DNA from: Marinobacter nauticus
Lineage (GTDB): Bacteria > Pseudomonadota > Gammaproteobacteria > Pseudomonadales > Oleiphilaceae
NCBI RefSeq assembly: GCF_003634635.1
Contig: NZ_RBJB01000004.1
Span: 682,001 to 746,000 of the forward strand
Length of the DNA stretch: 64,000 nucleotides
Direction: 5' to 3'
In this document: positions 7,284 to 16,469 of the stretch, piece by piece
How the letters are laid out: each line of letters begins with the position of its first letter
Numbering within the stretch: the first letter of the stretch is position 1
Notes under the pieces: generated by a model
The model's input: the letters and a program-made list of their open reading frames with translations, nothing else
The model's database searches: none
Told to the model about the DNA's origin: nothing
Made by a program: the position numbers and the translations under genes

Positions 7284-9152
7284 TCAGGCTGGAGCGGCAC
7301 CGCTTGCCGTTTTGTCGCCCTTCTCACCGGCAGGTTCTTCCCGGTCCCGACGTTCCTTCTGGGGTTGTGGGGGAACCAGGCTGATCAGTACCCAGTCGTC
7401 ACCGGGCTCGAGGGTTTCCATGTCCTTGACCGGGTGAATATGGTCCCGACTGTCGCGTACGAACAACACCAGGGCCTGGTTCTGATACTGGTTCAGAAAC
7501 TGCTGGTAGCTGAACTCTTCGCTTAGCTGCGTGGTTTTCACGGTGTAGCCCTGGCTGACCAGGCTCGCCAGCTTGGCATAGCTGACACCATCGAACAGAC
7601 CCCGGGTTCGCTGCACCTTGCCTGCGGTCTGAAGCCGCGCCCGCTGATCCTGGTCGCCTTCCACCAGACCAAATACCGAATCATCTCCGAACCAGTCCAG
7701 AAAGTGGTAGGTGGCCAGACTGTTCATCTGCTTGTATGGCGACAGTATCAGGAGGTTGCCGATTCCGGTCAGGTCCATATGTGTGGCGGCATGTTCCGAC
7801 ACCGGATTGCCGAAATACACCGGCAGGTTTTCCATGCGCGCCTGACGCACGTTCTCCCAGTTGGTGTCGGTCAGCATGGTGGGAATGTCATGCTTTTTCA
7901 GGGCCTGGGCCACCAGCCGGGCCACCGGGTTGGCGCCCAGAATCAGGAAGCCGTGCGCGGGCGGTTCCTGAACCCCCAGCAGTTTTGCCACGGGTCGGGC
8001 AGTGAGGCTTTGCAGGGTAACGGTGGTGATGATGAGCATAAACACCAGTGGTACCAGTACGCCGGCACTCTCATAGCCGATTCGCTCAAGCTGGAATGCG
8101 AACAGCGCTGAGACCGCCGCAGCGACAATGCCACGTGGAGCAATCCAGCTCAGGTACAGCTTTTCGCGCCAGTTCAGTGTGGTGCCAATGGCCGAGAGGA
8201 AAATGCTCGCGGGGCGTGCAATCAGCATGAGGATGGCCAGCACAGCAACCAGGCCCCAGCCCAGTTCGGCGATGGCAGCAAACTCTACACGGGCGGCCAG
8301 AATGATAAACAGGGCCGAAATGAGCAAGACACTGAGGGATTCCTTGAATTCCAGAATGCTGTCGACCGGAACCTGCTTCATGTTGGCCATCCAGATGCCC
8401 ATCACGGTCACGGTGAGCAGCCCCGATTCGTGGGCCAGTTCATTGGAAATGGCAAAGACACCGAGCATGAAGGTGAGTGTGCCGGCGTTATGCAGGTACT
8501 GGGGAATCCAGTGCTTTCTGAGGACCAAGCCGTTCAGGTAGCCGGCGGCGGCACCGATGGCAAAGCCAACCAGCAGAGTCTTGCCGAAAATGTAGAGGGA
8601 GTGGCTGAAAACATTGCCCTGGCCCCAGGAAACGATGCCCTCGAACACCAGAACGGCCAGCAGCGCGCCTACCGGGTCAATGATGATGCCTTCCCAGGTG
8701 AGGATGTTCGCCAGCTTGGAGGTGGGGCGCACCGCCCGGAGCAGGGGCGCAATCACGGTAGGCCCGGTGACGACGGAGATAGCACCGAACAACAGGGCGA
8801 CTTCCCAGGATACCTGGAGAATCCAGCGGGCGGCCAGGGTGCCGATAATGCAGGTGACGATGGTGCCCACAGGAATAAGATTGCGCACCATCTTGCCGTG
8901 GCCTTTGATTTCCTCGTAGCGCAGGGTAAGGCTGCCCTCGAACAGGATGATGGCCACTGCCAGGGAGATAACAGGAAACAGCAGGTCGTCAAAAATGGCT
9001 TCCGGTTGCAGGAAGCCGGTCACCGGGCCGGCAAGGATGCCACCGGCGAGCAGGAACAGGATCGCTGGCATGCGTACCCGCCATGCCAGCCACTGGCAAA
9101 CCAGGGAAGAAACGCCGATGCCGGCCAGAATTAACGTGGTGCTTACGGCCAT
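7284..9152 (-). CDS. CPA1-family cation:proton antiporter with C-terminal RCK-like domain
   Basis: A 622-aa inner-membrane protein. About 12 hydrophobic helices (residues about 5-390) include 'FEGSLTLRYEEIKGHG', 'TGPTVIAPLLRAVRPT' and 'WEGIIIDPVGALLAVLVFE', which hold the conserved acidic transport residue of Na+(K+)/H+ antiporters. The cytoplasmic tail (about 395-600) has a Rossmann TrkA-N-like region ('GFLILGANPVARLVAQAL') and a TrkA-C-like end, a layout known for nucleotide-gated K+ or Na+ extrusion. It follows tcdA by 21 nt on the same strand. Whether Na+ or K+ is exchanged cannot be settled from sequence. Confidence 0.88.
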   Translation of the reverse strand: MAVSTTLILAGIGVSSLVCQWLAWRVRMPAILFLLAGGILAGPVTGFLQPEAIFDDLLFPVISLAVAIILFEGSLTLRYEEIKGHGKMVRNLIPVGTIVTCIIGTLAARWILQVSWEVALLFGAISVVTGPTVIAPLLRAVRPTSKLANILTWEGIIIDPVGALLAVLVFEGIVSWGQGNVFSHSLYIFGKTLLVGFAIGAAAGYLNGLVLRKHWIPQYLHNAGTLTFMLGVFAISNELAHESGLLTVTVMGIWMANMKQVPVDSILEFKESLSVLLISALFIILAARVEFAAIAELGWGLVAVLAILMLIARPASIFLSAIGTTLNWREKLYLSWIAPRGIVAAAVSALFAFQLERIGYESAGVLVPLVFMLIITTVTLQSLTARPVAKLLGVQEPPAHGFLILGANPVARLVAQALKKHDIPTMLTDTNWENVRQARMENLPVYFGNPVSEHAATHMDLTGIGNLLILSPYKQMNSLATYHFLDWFGDDSVFGLVEGDQDQRARLQTAGKVQRTRGLFDGVSYAKLASLVSQGYTVKTTQLSEEFSYQQFLNQYQNQALVLFVRDSRDHIHPVKDMETLEPGDDWVLISLVPPQPQKERRDREEPAGEKGDKTASGAAPA

Positions 9153-9173
9153 AAAAGGGCCCCGATGAGTGAG

Positions 9174-9980
9174 TTAGGCGTTGGCCTTGCGGGCAATACG
9201 GTTCAGCAGCCGGGACGCTGCGAAAAAGCCGAAACTCGCGGTCACCGGGCTGGCAGCACCAAACCCTGTGGCGCAGTCGAGCCGCACCGGGCCATCGCTT
9301 GTCGGTTTTTGTTGACATACCTCGCCATCCGGGGCGGGGTAGGTCAGTTGTTCCAGTGAGTATACAGCTTCTACACCGAAGCGCCGTTTCGGGTTTCGGG
9401 AAAAACCGTATTCCCGGCGCAACATATTACGGACCTTGGCCAATAATGGATCCTGTGTGGTTTTTGCCAGGTCGGCCACCTGGATCTGGGTCGGGTCCAT
9501 CTGGCCTCCCGCGCCACCGGCACAGACGATCGGAATCTTGCGCCGCTGGCAGTGGGCAATCAGCGCCGCTTTTGCCTTCACGCTGTCGATGGCATCCACC
9601 ACGCCGGTCATATCTTCGGTGATCAGCTCGCCGACATTCTTCACCGTGAGAAAGCCAAAGTGCACCCGAATATCCGCCTGGGGATTGATGGCGCGCAACC
9701 GCTCCGCCATGGCATCGGTTTTGGTTCGACCATACTGGCCCTGCAGAGCGTGTAGCTGCCGGTTGGTGTTGGAGACACAGATGTCGTCCATATCAATCAG
9801 GGTGATGGTGCCGATACCACTACGCGCCAGAGCTTCTGCCGCCCAGGAACCGACGCCACCGAGACCAACAATGGCGATGTGAGCATGGCGGAAAGCATGC
9901 AGGGCCTTGCGGCCGTACAGACGCTCTATGCCGCCGAAGCGAAACACGTACTCAGAATCGGTCTGTTGGTTATCTGGCAT
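9174..9980 (-). CDS. tcdA: tRNA threonylcarbamoyladenosine dehydratase TcdA
   Basis: A 268-aa E1-like enzyme that converts t6A37 of tRNA to cyclic ct6A with ATP. The start 'FRFGGIERLYG' and the ATP-binding loop 'GLGGVGSWAAEALARSGIG' followed by 'D.DDICVSNTNRQ' are diagnostic of TcdA (CsdL/YgdL). Length matches the E. coli protein (268 aa). The last about 20 residues form a hydrophobic, basic tail. It heads a two-gene run with the antiporter. Confidence 0.93.
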   Translation of the reverse strand: MPDNQQTDSEYVFRFGGIERLYGRKALHAFRHAHIAIVGLGGVGSWAAEALARSGIGTITLIDMDDICVSNTNRQLHALQGQYGRTKTDAMAERLRAINPQADIRVHFGFLTVKNVGELITEDMTGVVDAIDSVKAKAALIAHCQRRKIPIVCAGGAGGQMDPTQIQVADLAKTTQDPLLAKVRNMLRREYGFSRNPKRRFGVEAVYSLEQLTYPAPDGEVCQQKPTSDGPVRLDCATGFGAASPVTASFGFFAASRLLNRIARKANA

Positions 9981-10060
9981 AAGAGTTTTGGAAACCGTCT
10001 CAAAAAATTAGCAGCGCAGATAATAACCGACTAGGTAATGGCGCGCTAAGAGCAGGCCGA

Positions 10061-10095
10061 AAAAAACGGCGGGCTCCCGTCAGGAAACCCGCCGC
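10061..10095 (-). terminator. Rho-independent terminator of the lipoprotein gene
   Basis: Stem CGGCGGG (10068-10074) / CCCGCCG (10089-10095); on the minus strand it is followed by seven U (A-run at 10061-10067). It lies about 50 bases downstream of the lipoprotein stop codon. Confidence 0.85.
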
Positions 10096-10147
10096 CGTGA
10101 CGCGCCGCATTGGTGATTGGGCGCGTATTTGTCTCAAGCCGGACTGG

Positions 10148-12172
10148 TTATGGGGTTACATCAATCAGTACCGCCAGACCCAGCTCATCGCGATCACCAC
10201 CCGCTTCTACGTAGCCGGTGGTGAATACACCCAGGCTGCCGTCTTCGTTGAAGTAGCCTTCAAAAACGGTTTCTTCACCAGCCTGATCGCTGGGAATTGT
10301 CACGGTCGTGCTACCATTAGGGGCGACCGAAATGGTAAAGGCCTGCTCACTGATAGCACCCGTCACTGAAACCAGATCAGAGCCCAGTCCTGTTGGCTTT
10401 TCTAGTTCAGATACTGTGCCGGATATGGTGCCTGCACTGTCGCTGGTCATGTTCATATAGGTATTGAAACGGGTGGCCGATAGCACCATGTTATTGGTGC
10501 CGCCACCGTCCAGATGCATCGCCATGAACATCAAGCGGTATTTTTTGCCCAAAAGGTCTAGCTGTGTGGAGGGCAGTTTGACCAGCAGCGTTTTATCAAA
10601 GCCCGCCTCACTTTGCCCGCAGCCAAGGCTGCCCGCGTTGCAGCCATCGGTCTCGGTGAAGTCAATGAAGCTGCCGCTCTCATTGGCCTGTCCAACAACG
10701 CCATCGCCGAAGTCAATACTGCCATCTGCGGCAATGGGGATGGGGGTTGACGTCGTGTCCGCTGAGAAGGGATTGGTTGTGTAAGCGGCAGCGCCGTTGC
10801 TGTTAACCATCAGTTCGTGGGAAGTGCCTGCTGCTCCAGTGGCCTCGAACGTGCCAGTGAATTCGACCAGATTGGTTTCTGTCATCAGCTCAAGGTAACC
10901 ATCTTCCAGCAAAGCGCTTAAATAGACCCGGCCGTAATCACCCTGTACGTCGGCAGGGGTGAGACTGGTGGGCTGGCGAATGAAGATTTCCAGCGTGCGT
11001 GCCACCTCATCACCGGAGCGGGCATTCGGGTCGAGAGCATCGTCCTGGCCGTCGTTGTCGGTGTCGGTCAGTTCATAGCGAACCCCGGCCTCGTGGTTCA
11101 GGCCGATAAACATACCTTGTCCGGAGACCTGCTGAAAAATGTAGCTCTGACCGGGCCAGCGCCAGCCAAAACCGGAATCGGTGTCGAGATCCTCTTCAAA
11201 CTCTCCTTCAACGGAGAGCACTCCTGCGGTGGTGTAGCTGCCTTCGAAGCTTTCTGAAAGCTGCTCGCTGTCTACTTCGTAGTAGACCATGGCCTGATCC
11301 AGCGCTGTACCGTGAAGGTTGGCGTAGGCGGAATCGCTGGTGGTGAAGTTTACATTTACCGTTCCGGTGTCACCGGCTGTGAAGGTGAAACGGTCAATCC
11401 AGGTGTCATGGGCATAGGTGCCGTAGCCATTGCCATCGGTATCGTGAAGGGCGAAGGCGAAGGCGGTGTTGATGTAGCTACCGGCAATCGAAGCCGTCGC
11501 TGCGCCTTGTGCGCTGATCGCCACGACATCGTTTTCAATGAAGGTCCCAACCTCGTTCTCAAGCGATGTAAACATGGCATCGAGATTTTGGCCGCTTACC
11601 TTGGTCAGGTCGTATTCTTCGACCTTGCCGCTGAGTTTGACCACATCGGTAACGACCAACTGGTCAAGATTGGCGCCGGTCTCAATAAATTTTCGCAGCA
11701 CGAATTCAGACACCGGGCTGATGTCGACGTCTTTTTCAACAACCTGAGCCCGTAACTGCTGGTTGTTCTGCCCGGTGATACGAACGACAAGGTTGCCTGC
11801 CAGGTTTACGCCCTCGGGCAGGGTAAGGGTGTAATCACCCGAAATAGAGGTGCTGGTGGTGGCAAGTATATTGCCGATCTGATTGCCGTCGTCGTCCACA
11901 CGAATGAGCTCGACGTTTGCTCCCTGAACTGGTTGAAGGCCCGTTATGGCCGCTGCGGCCGGGGAGACCAGGAAGTTCACTGCAACTTCCATGAGACCGG
12001 GCTCCTGCCAATGTGCCACGGTTCCGGCGGGGGCGGTCGCTGTGCCGGAAATGGTCTCTCCGGAGGCTGTGTTGCTATCGCTGCTGCTGCCACCACTGCT
12101 TCCCCCGCACCCTGCGATGCCCACAACAGAAGAAACGGCGGTCGCCAGTGCGAGTTTCTTGAAACAATTCAT
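10148..12172 (-). CDS. Large predicted lipoprotein, unknown function
   Basis: A 674-aa protein with a lipoprotein signal ending in the lipobox V-V-G-I-A-G-C (Cys22) and then a Gly/Ser-rich linker. Residues about 60-120 ('VQGANVELIRVDDDGNQIGN' through 'GDYTLTLP') look like a carboxypeptidase-regulatory-type beta-sandwich. Two acidic loops, 'DTDGNGYG' and 'DTDNDGQDDALDPNA', resemble calcium-binding/thrombospondin-3 repeats. A good Shine-Dalgarno (AAGGAG, 6 nt) supports the ATG at 12172. It is likely exported to the periplasm or outer membrane. I do not recognise the family. It is divergent from a LuxR-type regulator, a likely controller. Confidence 0.75.
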   Translation of the reverse strand: MNCFKKLALATAVSSVVGIAGCGGSSGGSSSDSNTASGETISGTATAPAGTVAHWQEPGLMEVAVNFLVSPAAAAITGLQPVQGANVELIRVDDDGNQIGNILATTSTSISGDYTLTLPEGVNLAGNLVVRITGQNNQQLRAQVVEKDVDISPVSEFVLRKFIETGANLDQLVVTDVVKLSGKVEEYDLTKVSGQNLDAMFTSLENEVGTFIENDVVAISAQGAATASIAGSYINTAFAFALHDTDGNGYGTYAHDTWIDRFTFTAGDTGTVNVNFTTSDSAYANLHGTALDQAMVYYEVDSEQLSESFEGSYTTAGVLSVEGEFEEDLDTDSGFGWRWPGQSYIFQQVSGQGMFIGLNHEAGVRYELTDTDNDGQDDALDPNARSGDEVARTLEIFIRQPTSLTPADVQGDYGRVYLSALLEDGYLELMTETNLVEFTGTFEATGAAGTSHELMVNSNGAAAYTTNPFSADTTSTPIPIAADGSIDFGDGVVGQANESGSFIDFTETDGCNAGSLGCGQSEAGFDKTLLVKLPSTQLDLLGKKYRLMFMAMHLDGGGTNNMVLSATRFNTYMNMTSDSAGTISGTVSELEKPTGLGSDLVSVTGAISEQAFTISVAPNGSTTVTIPSDQAGEETVFEGYFNEDGSLGVFTTGYVEAGGDRDELGLAVLIDVTP

Positions 12173-12369
12173 ATAAAGCTCCTTGATTCAGTTAAATCAC
12201 CGGATTCGGCGGGTGAATCCGGCTCGGCCCTGAGGCTCCCTGTGAGAGGGTTATTCAGATATAGCAAGGAGGATCTGGCAGCGCCCCACCCATTTGGGGA
12301 GTGGGCGAGAATCTTTTGTAGGCAATGTGTAACGGTCTGCGGGTGGAATATTTCAGCAGTTTGCACTAA

Positions 12370-12382
12370 TTTACGTCGTAAA
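12370..12382. promoter_or_regulatory. Candidate operator between lipoprotein and LuxR-type gene
   Basis: Perfect palindrome TTTACG-T-CGTAAA, 24 bases before the GTG start of the regulator and in the shared intergenic region. LuxR-type regulators bind such dyads; binding is inferred only. Confidence 0.3.
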
Positions 12383-12405
12383 CAGCGATACAAGAGCTCT
12401 CTGCC

Positions 12406-13563
12406 GTGACCTCCCCGCACCGTGAAGGTTTTTTTCAGCACGACTATCACGAATTGATTGGACTCATCTACGACGCCGTGACGGCAGAGCAGGGATTCTT
12501 TCCGTTTCTAAGGCGATTCATCGACATTTTTCATGGGCACAGCGCTTCGTTTGCCATATACAACACGGCAGAAAATGCCTTGCTGGGCGCCTGGACCGTT
12601 AATATCCCTGAGCAAGCGCTGGAGTTTTATTCGGAGCACGTCTCCCACCGGGATGTTCTGGTCGAGCGGGCGATGTCGTTCTATCAACAGGGAAAATGCC
12701 AGTTTGTCGCCAGCAACCTTGACCTCGGGCCAGATGTTCAGCGGTTACGCGATGAGACCCGGGCAGAGGAATGGCTGGAGAGTTACGGGGCCAGCGAGGC
12801 GGCTGGTGCAGTGGCCTACATGGAGGGGCATTACCTGAACTTCTTCGGAATACAACGGTCCGCAGATCAGCCTGCATTCAGTTATGAAGAACTTCGGGTA
12901 TTTGATGGTTTTCTGCCTCACCTTCATCGTGCGGTAGATCTCTACACCCGGCTGATGCAGAAGCGCTGTGAGCCAGCGGTTGAACGCCTGGTGCTGGAAC
13001 GTGTTAATCGAGGCATCATCATTTGTGACGCATCCTTCCGTGTCGTCTTCCAGAATGCCAAGGCGGACGAGATCCTGGGCAGGAATGTCGGCTTGTGGAT
13101 TAATGACGAGGGTATGCTGGCAGCAAACGGTAGCGAAAGTGCACGCCGTTTTGCCATTCTCCTGTCATTGGCCGTTGAGGCCTCTATCGCACGCCAGGAT
13201 CTGGATGACCAGGTGCTCAGCCTGGCTCACGGCCGCCAAAGGATTACACTGGTAGTTTCTCCCTTGCTATCCGGCGCTGGTTCCGGGAGCTCTGCCCAGG
13301 GGGCGCTGGTTACCTTACATGATTTAAGCTGGAGCCCTGAAATCAAGGAGGACCTGCTGCAGAATCTATTCGAGTTGACCGATGCCGAGGTTGCCGTGGC
13401 CAGTGATCTTCTTCACGGCCAGAGTCTGTCAGATATTGCCCATACGTCTGGACGATCCAGAGAGACCGTTAAATACCACCTCAACAGCATCTTCCGGAAA
13501 ACCCGGACCCGTCGCCAGGGTGAACTCGTGTCGCTGCTGTCGCGGGCCTGCCTGTCGCCATAA
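12406..13563 (+). CDS. LuxR-type (GerE helix-turn-helix) transcriptional regulator
   Basis: A 385-aa protein with a GTG start. The C-terminus is a GerE/LuxR DNA-binding domain ('LTDAEVAVASDLLHGQSLSD', then 'HTSGRSRETVKYHLNSIFRK'). The N-terminal half has no autoinducer-binding signature; residues about 195-310 ('GIIICDASFRVVFQNAKADE') look like a PAS-type sensor. No Shine-Dalgarno is obvious before the GTG, so the start is less certain than the domain call. It is divergent from the large lipoprotein gene and probably regulates it or itself. The stop codon abuts a terminator that works for the opposite strand. Confidence 0.82.
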   Translation: MTSPHREGFFQHDYHELIGLIYDAVTAEQGFFPFLRRFIDIFHGHSASFAIYNTAENALLGAWTVNIPEQALEFYSEHVSHRDVLVERAMSFYQQGKCQFVASNLDLGPDVQRLRDETRAEEWLESYGASEAAGAVAYMEGHYLNFFGIQRSADQPAFSYEELRVFDGFLPHLHRAVDLYTRLMQKRCEPAVERLVLERVNRGIIICDASFRVVFQNAKADEILGRNVGLWINDEGMLAANGSESARRFAILLSLAVEASIARQDLDDQVLSLAHGRQRITLVVSPLLSGAGSGSSAQGALVTLHDLSWSPEIKEDLLQNLFELTDAEVAVASDLLHGQSLSDIAHTSGRSRETVKYHLNSIFRKTRTRRQGELVSLLSRACLSP

Positions 13564-13587
13564 AAAAAGCCGCGCATAGCGCGGCTT
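13562..13587 (-). terminator. Rho-independent terminator (minus strand) abutting the LuxR-type stop codon
   Basis: Stem AAGCCGCGC / GCGCGGCTT with an ATA loop; the minus-strand transcript ends in seven U (A-run 13562-13568). It lies about 160 bases past the acyl-CoA dehydrogenase stop. On the plus strand it has no U-tract. Confidence 0.75.
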
Positions 13588-13748
13588 CAAGAAGGTACCA
13601 GCCTCGCAAGGAGGCGGGTTGGACTAGTTCAGAGACACTAATCAACGTGACCATTATCAATTTCTGATCTGTCTTGATGAAGGTCACAAATTGCCATTTG
13701 TCGGTCATTTCCGGCCAGGATTTTTGGTCTGACCGGAAGCTCTGCCGC

Positions 13749-15524
13749 TTAGGCCATCCACTGCTCATCTTCCAGGGCCATCAGGCTGTCTTTGCCGGAC
13801 TGGATATCCCGTAGCAGCCAGTCCGCCTCAGGCATCAGTTTCTCGAAATAGAAACGGGCGGATACCTGCTTGCTTTCCAGTAGTGGCTTGTTACCTGCGC
13901 CTGCTTCGAGCTGCTGGCCAGCCACGGCAGCCATGCGGGACCACAGATAGCCGATGACGGTCAGGGCTGTCAGACGCAGATATGGTGTTGCCGCAGCGCC
14001 AGCCTGCTCCGGATCTTTCGGGGCATTCTGGGCCAGCCACAGAGTGGCCTGCTCAAGACCCTTGACGGCGCCTTTCAGTTCTTCCCGGTAGGGCGCATCA
14101 GGATTGTCTTTCAGGTAACCCGTCAGCTCGGCAAACAGGGCGCGTACCAGTTGCCCGCCCTTCAGCGACAGTTTGCGGCCCACCAGATCCATCGCCTGGA
14201 TGCCGTTGGTGCCCTCGTAGATACGGGCGATACGGCCGTCGCGTACCAGTTGTTCCAGCGGCCAGTCCTGGGTGAAGCCGGAGCCACCCAGTACCTGCTG
14301 GCCCCAGTTGGCGTTGTTGTAGCCCTCATCGGTCAGGAAGGCTTTGACCACCGGCGTCAGCAGTTGCACCAGATCATCGGCGTTTTCACGCACCTTTTCG
14401 TCCGGGTGTGCCACCGAGAGATCCAGTTGGTGGCCGGTAAACAGTGCCAGTGCACGCATGCCCTCGTTCAGCACTTTCTGGCGCATCAGCATGCGGCGTA
14501 CATCCGGGTGCACAATGATCGGGTCGGCCGGGCCGTCGGGGTTTTTCGGGCCACTCAGGGAGCGGCTTTGCAGACGCTCTTTGGCGAAGGCCAGGCTCTC
14601 CTGGTAGGCCATTTCCGCGAGGCCCAGGCCCTGCATGCCCACCATCAGACGGGCTTCGTTCATCATGGTGAACATGGCGCTCATGCCCTTGTTGGGCTCG
14701 CCCACCAGCCAGCCCTTGGCGCCTTCAAAGTTCATGACGCAGGTGGCGGAACCCTTGATGCCCATCTTGTGCTCCAGGCCACCACAGAAGGCCGGATTGC
14801 GCTCACCGGAGTCTGGCAGGAACTTGGGTACCACAAACAGGGAAATCCCTTTGGTGGTGTCTGGCGCGCCCGGCAACTTGGCCAGCACCAGATGGACAAT
14901 GTTGTCCACCAGATCGTGCTCACCGCCGGTGATCCAGATTTTGGTGCCCTCAATCGCGTAGCTGCCATCATCATTCGGCGTGGCTTTGGTGCGAATCAGG
15001 CCCAGATCGGTGCCACAATGGGGCTCGGTCAGGCACATGGTGCCGGTCCATTCGCCGGAAATCAGTTTTTCCAGATACGTCTGCTTAAGCTCTTCCGAGC
15101 CGTGGGCAAAGAGGGCGCTGATGGCACCATGCGTCAGGCCGGGGTACATGCCCAGCGACAGGTTAGTGGAGCACACCATCTCGTCCACCACGAATTTCAG
15201 CGTGTGAGGCAGGCCCTGGCCGCCAAACTCCAGTGGCGCGTCCAGCGCGGTCCAGCCACCTTCGACAAACTTCTGGTAGGCCTCTTTGAAGCCGTCTGGA
15301 GTCTTGACCAGTTTGGTTTCGGGGTCGTAGCTGCAGCCCTGACGGTCGCCAACCTGGTTGGTGGGCTGAATGACCTCTGCCGCCAGCTTGCCGGCCTCAT
15401 CAATGACCGCGGAGATCAGGTCCGGTGTGGCATCGGCATACTTTTCCAGCTCGTGCAGCTTGTCTGCACCCAACACATCAAACAACAGAAAGCGAAGATC
15501 GTTCGCTGGTGCCTGGTATTGCAT
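13749..15524 (-). CDS. Acyl-CoA dehydrogenase, DmdC-like long form
   Basis: A 591-aa FAD enzyme oxidising an acyl-CoA to the 2-enoyl-CoA. Standard N, middle and C domains include 'CLTEPHCGTDLGLIRTKA' and 'VRDGRIARIYEGTNGIQAMD', followed by an extra C-terminal domain (about residues 460-590, PF12806 type) found in 3-methylmercaptopropionyl-CoA dehydrogenase DmdC and in many uncharacterised long forms. Length fits that group, not the roughly 380-aa classic enzymes. Shine-Dalgarno ACAGGAGAG precedes the ATG. Substrate could be a fatty acyl-CoA or MMPA-CoA; sequence alone does not decide. Confidence 0.87.
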   Translation of the reverse strand: MQYQAPANDLRFLLFDVLGADKLHELEKYADATPDLISAVIDEAGKLAAEVIQPTNQVGDRQGCSYDPETKLVKTPDGFKEAYQKFVEGGWTALDAPLEFGGQGLPHTLKFVVDEMVCSTNLSLGMYPGLTHGAISALFAHGSEELKQTYLEKLISGEWTGTMCLTEPHCGTDLGLIRTKATPNDDGSYAIEGTKIWITGGEHDLVDNIVHLVLAKLPGAPDTTKGISLFVVPKFLPDSGERNPAFCGGLEHKMGIKGSATCVMNFEGAKGWLVGEPNKGMSAMFTMMNEARLMVGMQGLGLAEMAYQESLAFAKERLQSRSLSGPKNPDGPADPIIVHPDVRRMLMRQKVLNEGMRALALFTGHQLDLSVAHPDEKVRENADDLVQLLTPVVKAFLTDEGYNNANWGQQVLGGSGFTQDWPLEQLVRDGRIARIYEGTNGIQAMDLVGRKLSLKGGQLVRALFAELTGYLKDNPDAPYREELKGAVKGLEQATLWLAQNAPKDPEQAGAAATPYLRLTALTVIGYLWSRMAAVAGQQLEAGAGNKPLLESKQVSARFYFEKLMPEADWLLRDIQSGKDSLMALEDEQWMA

Positions 15525-15548
15525 GGATACTCTCCTGTTTTGATTTGA

Positions 15549-15563
15549 CGGTCTAAACGACCG
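15549..15563. promoter_or_regulatory. Candidate operator upstream of the acyl-CoA dehydrogenase
   Basis: Palindrome CGGTC-TAAAC-GACCG, 25-39 bases upstream of the acyl-CoA dehydrogenase start. It is the type of dyad bound by TetR-family fatty-acid regulators; no regulator is identified. Confidence 0.25.
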
Positions 15564-15700
15564 CCGGATATCGTCGTTCTGATCTGGAAGCCTTTCTTCA
15601 TACGGGCGTTTGAATTATTTGGTTTGCTTCAGGATGGCCCGAACGCATTGATTTTTCGTATCAACGACATGGGCTTGATTGATAATCGGGAGATCGGTGA

Positions 15701-16435
15701 ATGACGACCGTTATTGCGGGGGTGTCCGGTGCCATCGGTGCGGCATTGGCCCGACGTTATCTGAGCAGCTATCCGGACCGGAGCCTGATTGGGCTGTGCC
15801 GGAAGCCGGAGACGGCGCCGGACGATTTGAAGAATCACTCTGGCGTGAGATTGATGGCCTGGGATGCAGAGGACGAGCAGCGGCTTGATGTCGCCGAGTT
15901 CAAGGCTGTGCTGGAAGCTTCTGGTCCGGTTCAAACCGTTATTTATGCCGCAGGCCTGCTGCACGATGGCCAGATCTTTCCGGAGAAACGGTTGGAGGAT
16001 ATCGATGGCCGAAGCATGATGCGGAGCTACCAGGTGAACTGCCTCGGGTTTGTCTCGCTGATGCAGAGGCTGGCTCCGGTGCTGAGGGGAAAGCACTTCA
16101 AGCGTATTGCCGCGGTGTCTGCGAAAGTGGGGTCTATTTCGGACAACCAGTTAGGGGGCTGGTACGCCTATCGCGCCTCCAAGGCGGCGATGAATATGGT
16201 GGTGAAGAACCTTTCTATTGAATTGTCGAGGCGTTACGCGCCACTGGCATGCGTTTCCCTGCACCCGGGCACCACCTTGTCGTCGCTGAGCCAACCATTT
16301 CAGCAGTCGCTGGAGCAGTTAACGGTGCACGAGCCAGAGCAGACGGCAAGCAATCTGTTTTCGGTTCTGGAAAGCCTCGATGCCAGGGATAATGGGCGTT
16401 TTATCAGTTGGGATGGCAGTGATCTGCCATGGTAG
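15701..16435 (+). CDS. Short-chain dehydrogenase/reductase (C-factor-like)
   Basis: A 244-aa SDR. The N-terminal nucleotide-binding loop reads 'GVSGAIGAALARRYL', the active site is Y-R-A-S-K (Y-x3-K) and 'IYAAGLLHDG' replaces the usual NNAG. These features fit the CsgA/C-factor-like branch, whose substrates are mostly unknown. Shine-Dalgarno GGGAG lies 9 bases before the ATG. It converges with the ChrR/sigma operon, and SDRs are often seen in ECF-ChrR regulons, but nothing here proves membership. Confidence 0.82.
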   Translation: MTTVIAGVSGAIGAALARRYLSSYPDRSLIGLCRKPETAPDDLKNHSGVRLMAWDAEDEQRLDVAEFKAVLEASGPVQTVIYAAGLLHDGQIFPEKRLEDIDGRSMMRSYQVNCLGFVSLMQRLAPVLRGKHFKRIAAVSAKVGSISDNQLGGWYAYRASKAAMNMVVKNLSIELSRRYAPLACVSLHPGTTLSSLSQPFQQSLEQLTVHEPEQTASNLFSVLESLDARDNGRFISWDGSDLPW

Positions 16436-16443
16436 CGAAGTCA

Positions 16444-16464
16444 TGCTGCGGCGGCGCCGCAGCA
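16444..16464. terminator. GC-rich hairpin between convergent SDR and chrR genes
   Basis: TGCTGCGGC-GGC-GCCGCAGCA forms a perfect 9-bp stem 8 bases after the SDR stop. There is no U-tract on either strand, so termination is only probable. Confidence 0.35.
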
Positions 16465-16469
16465 CACTG

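Noticed and set aside
14151..15548. 465-aa open frame on the plus strand
   Set aside because: It is antisense to the acyl-CoA dehydrogenase gene, which has full family motifs; the frame is a GC-rich shadow with no recognisable domain.
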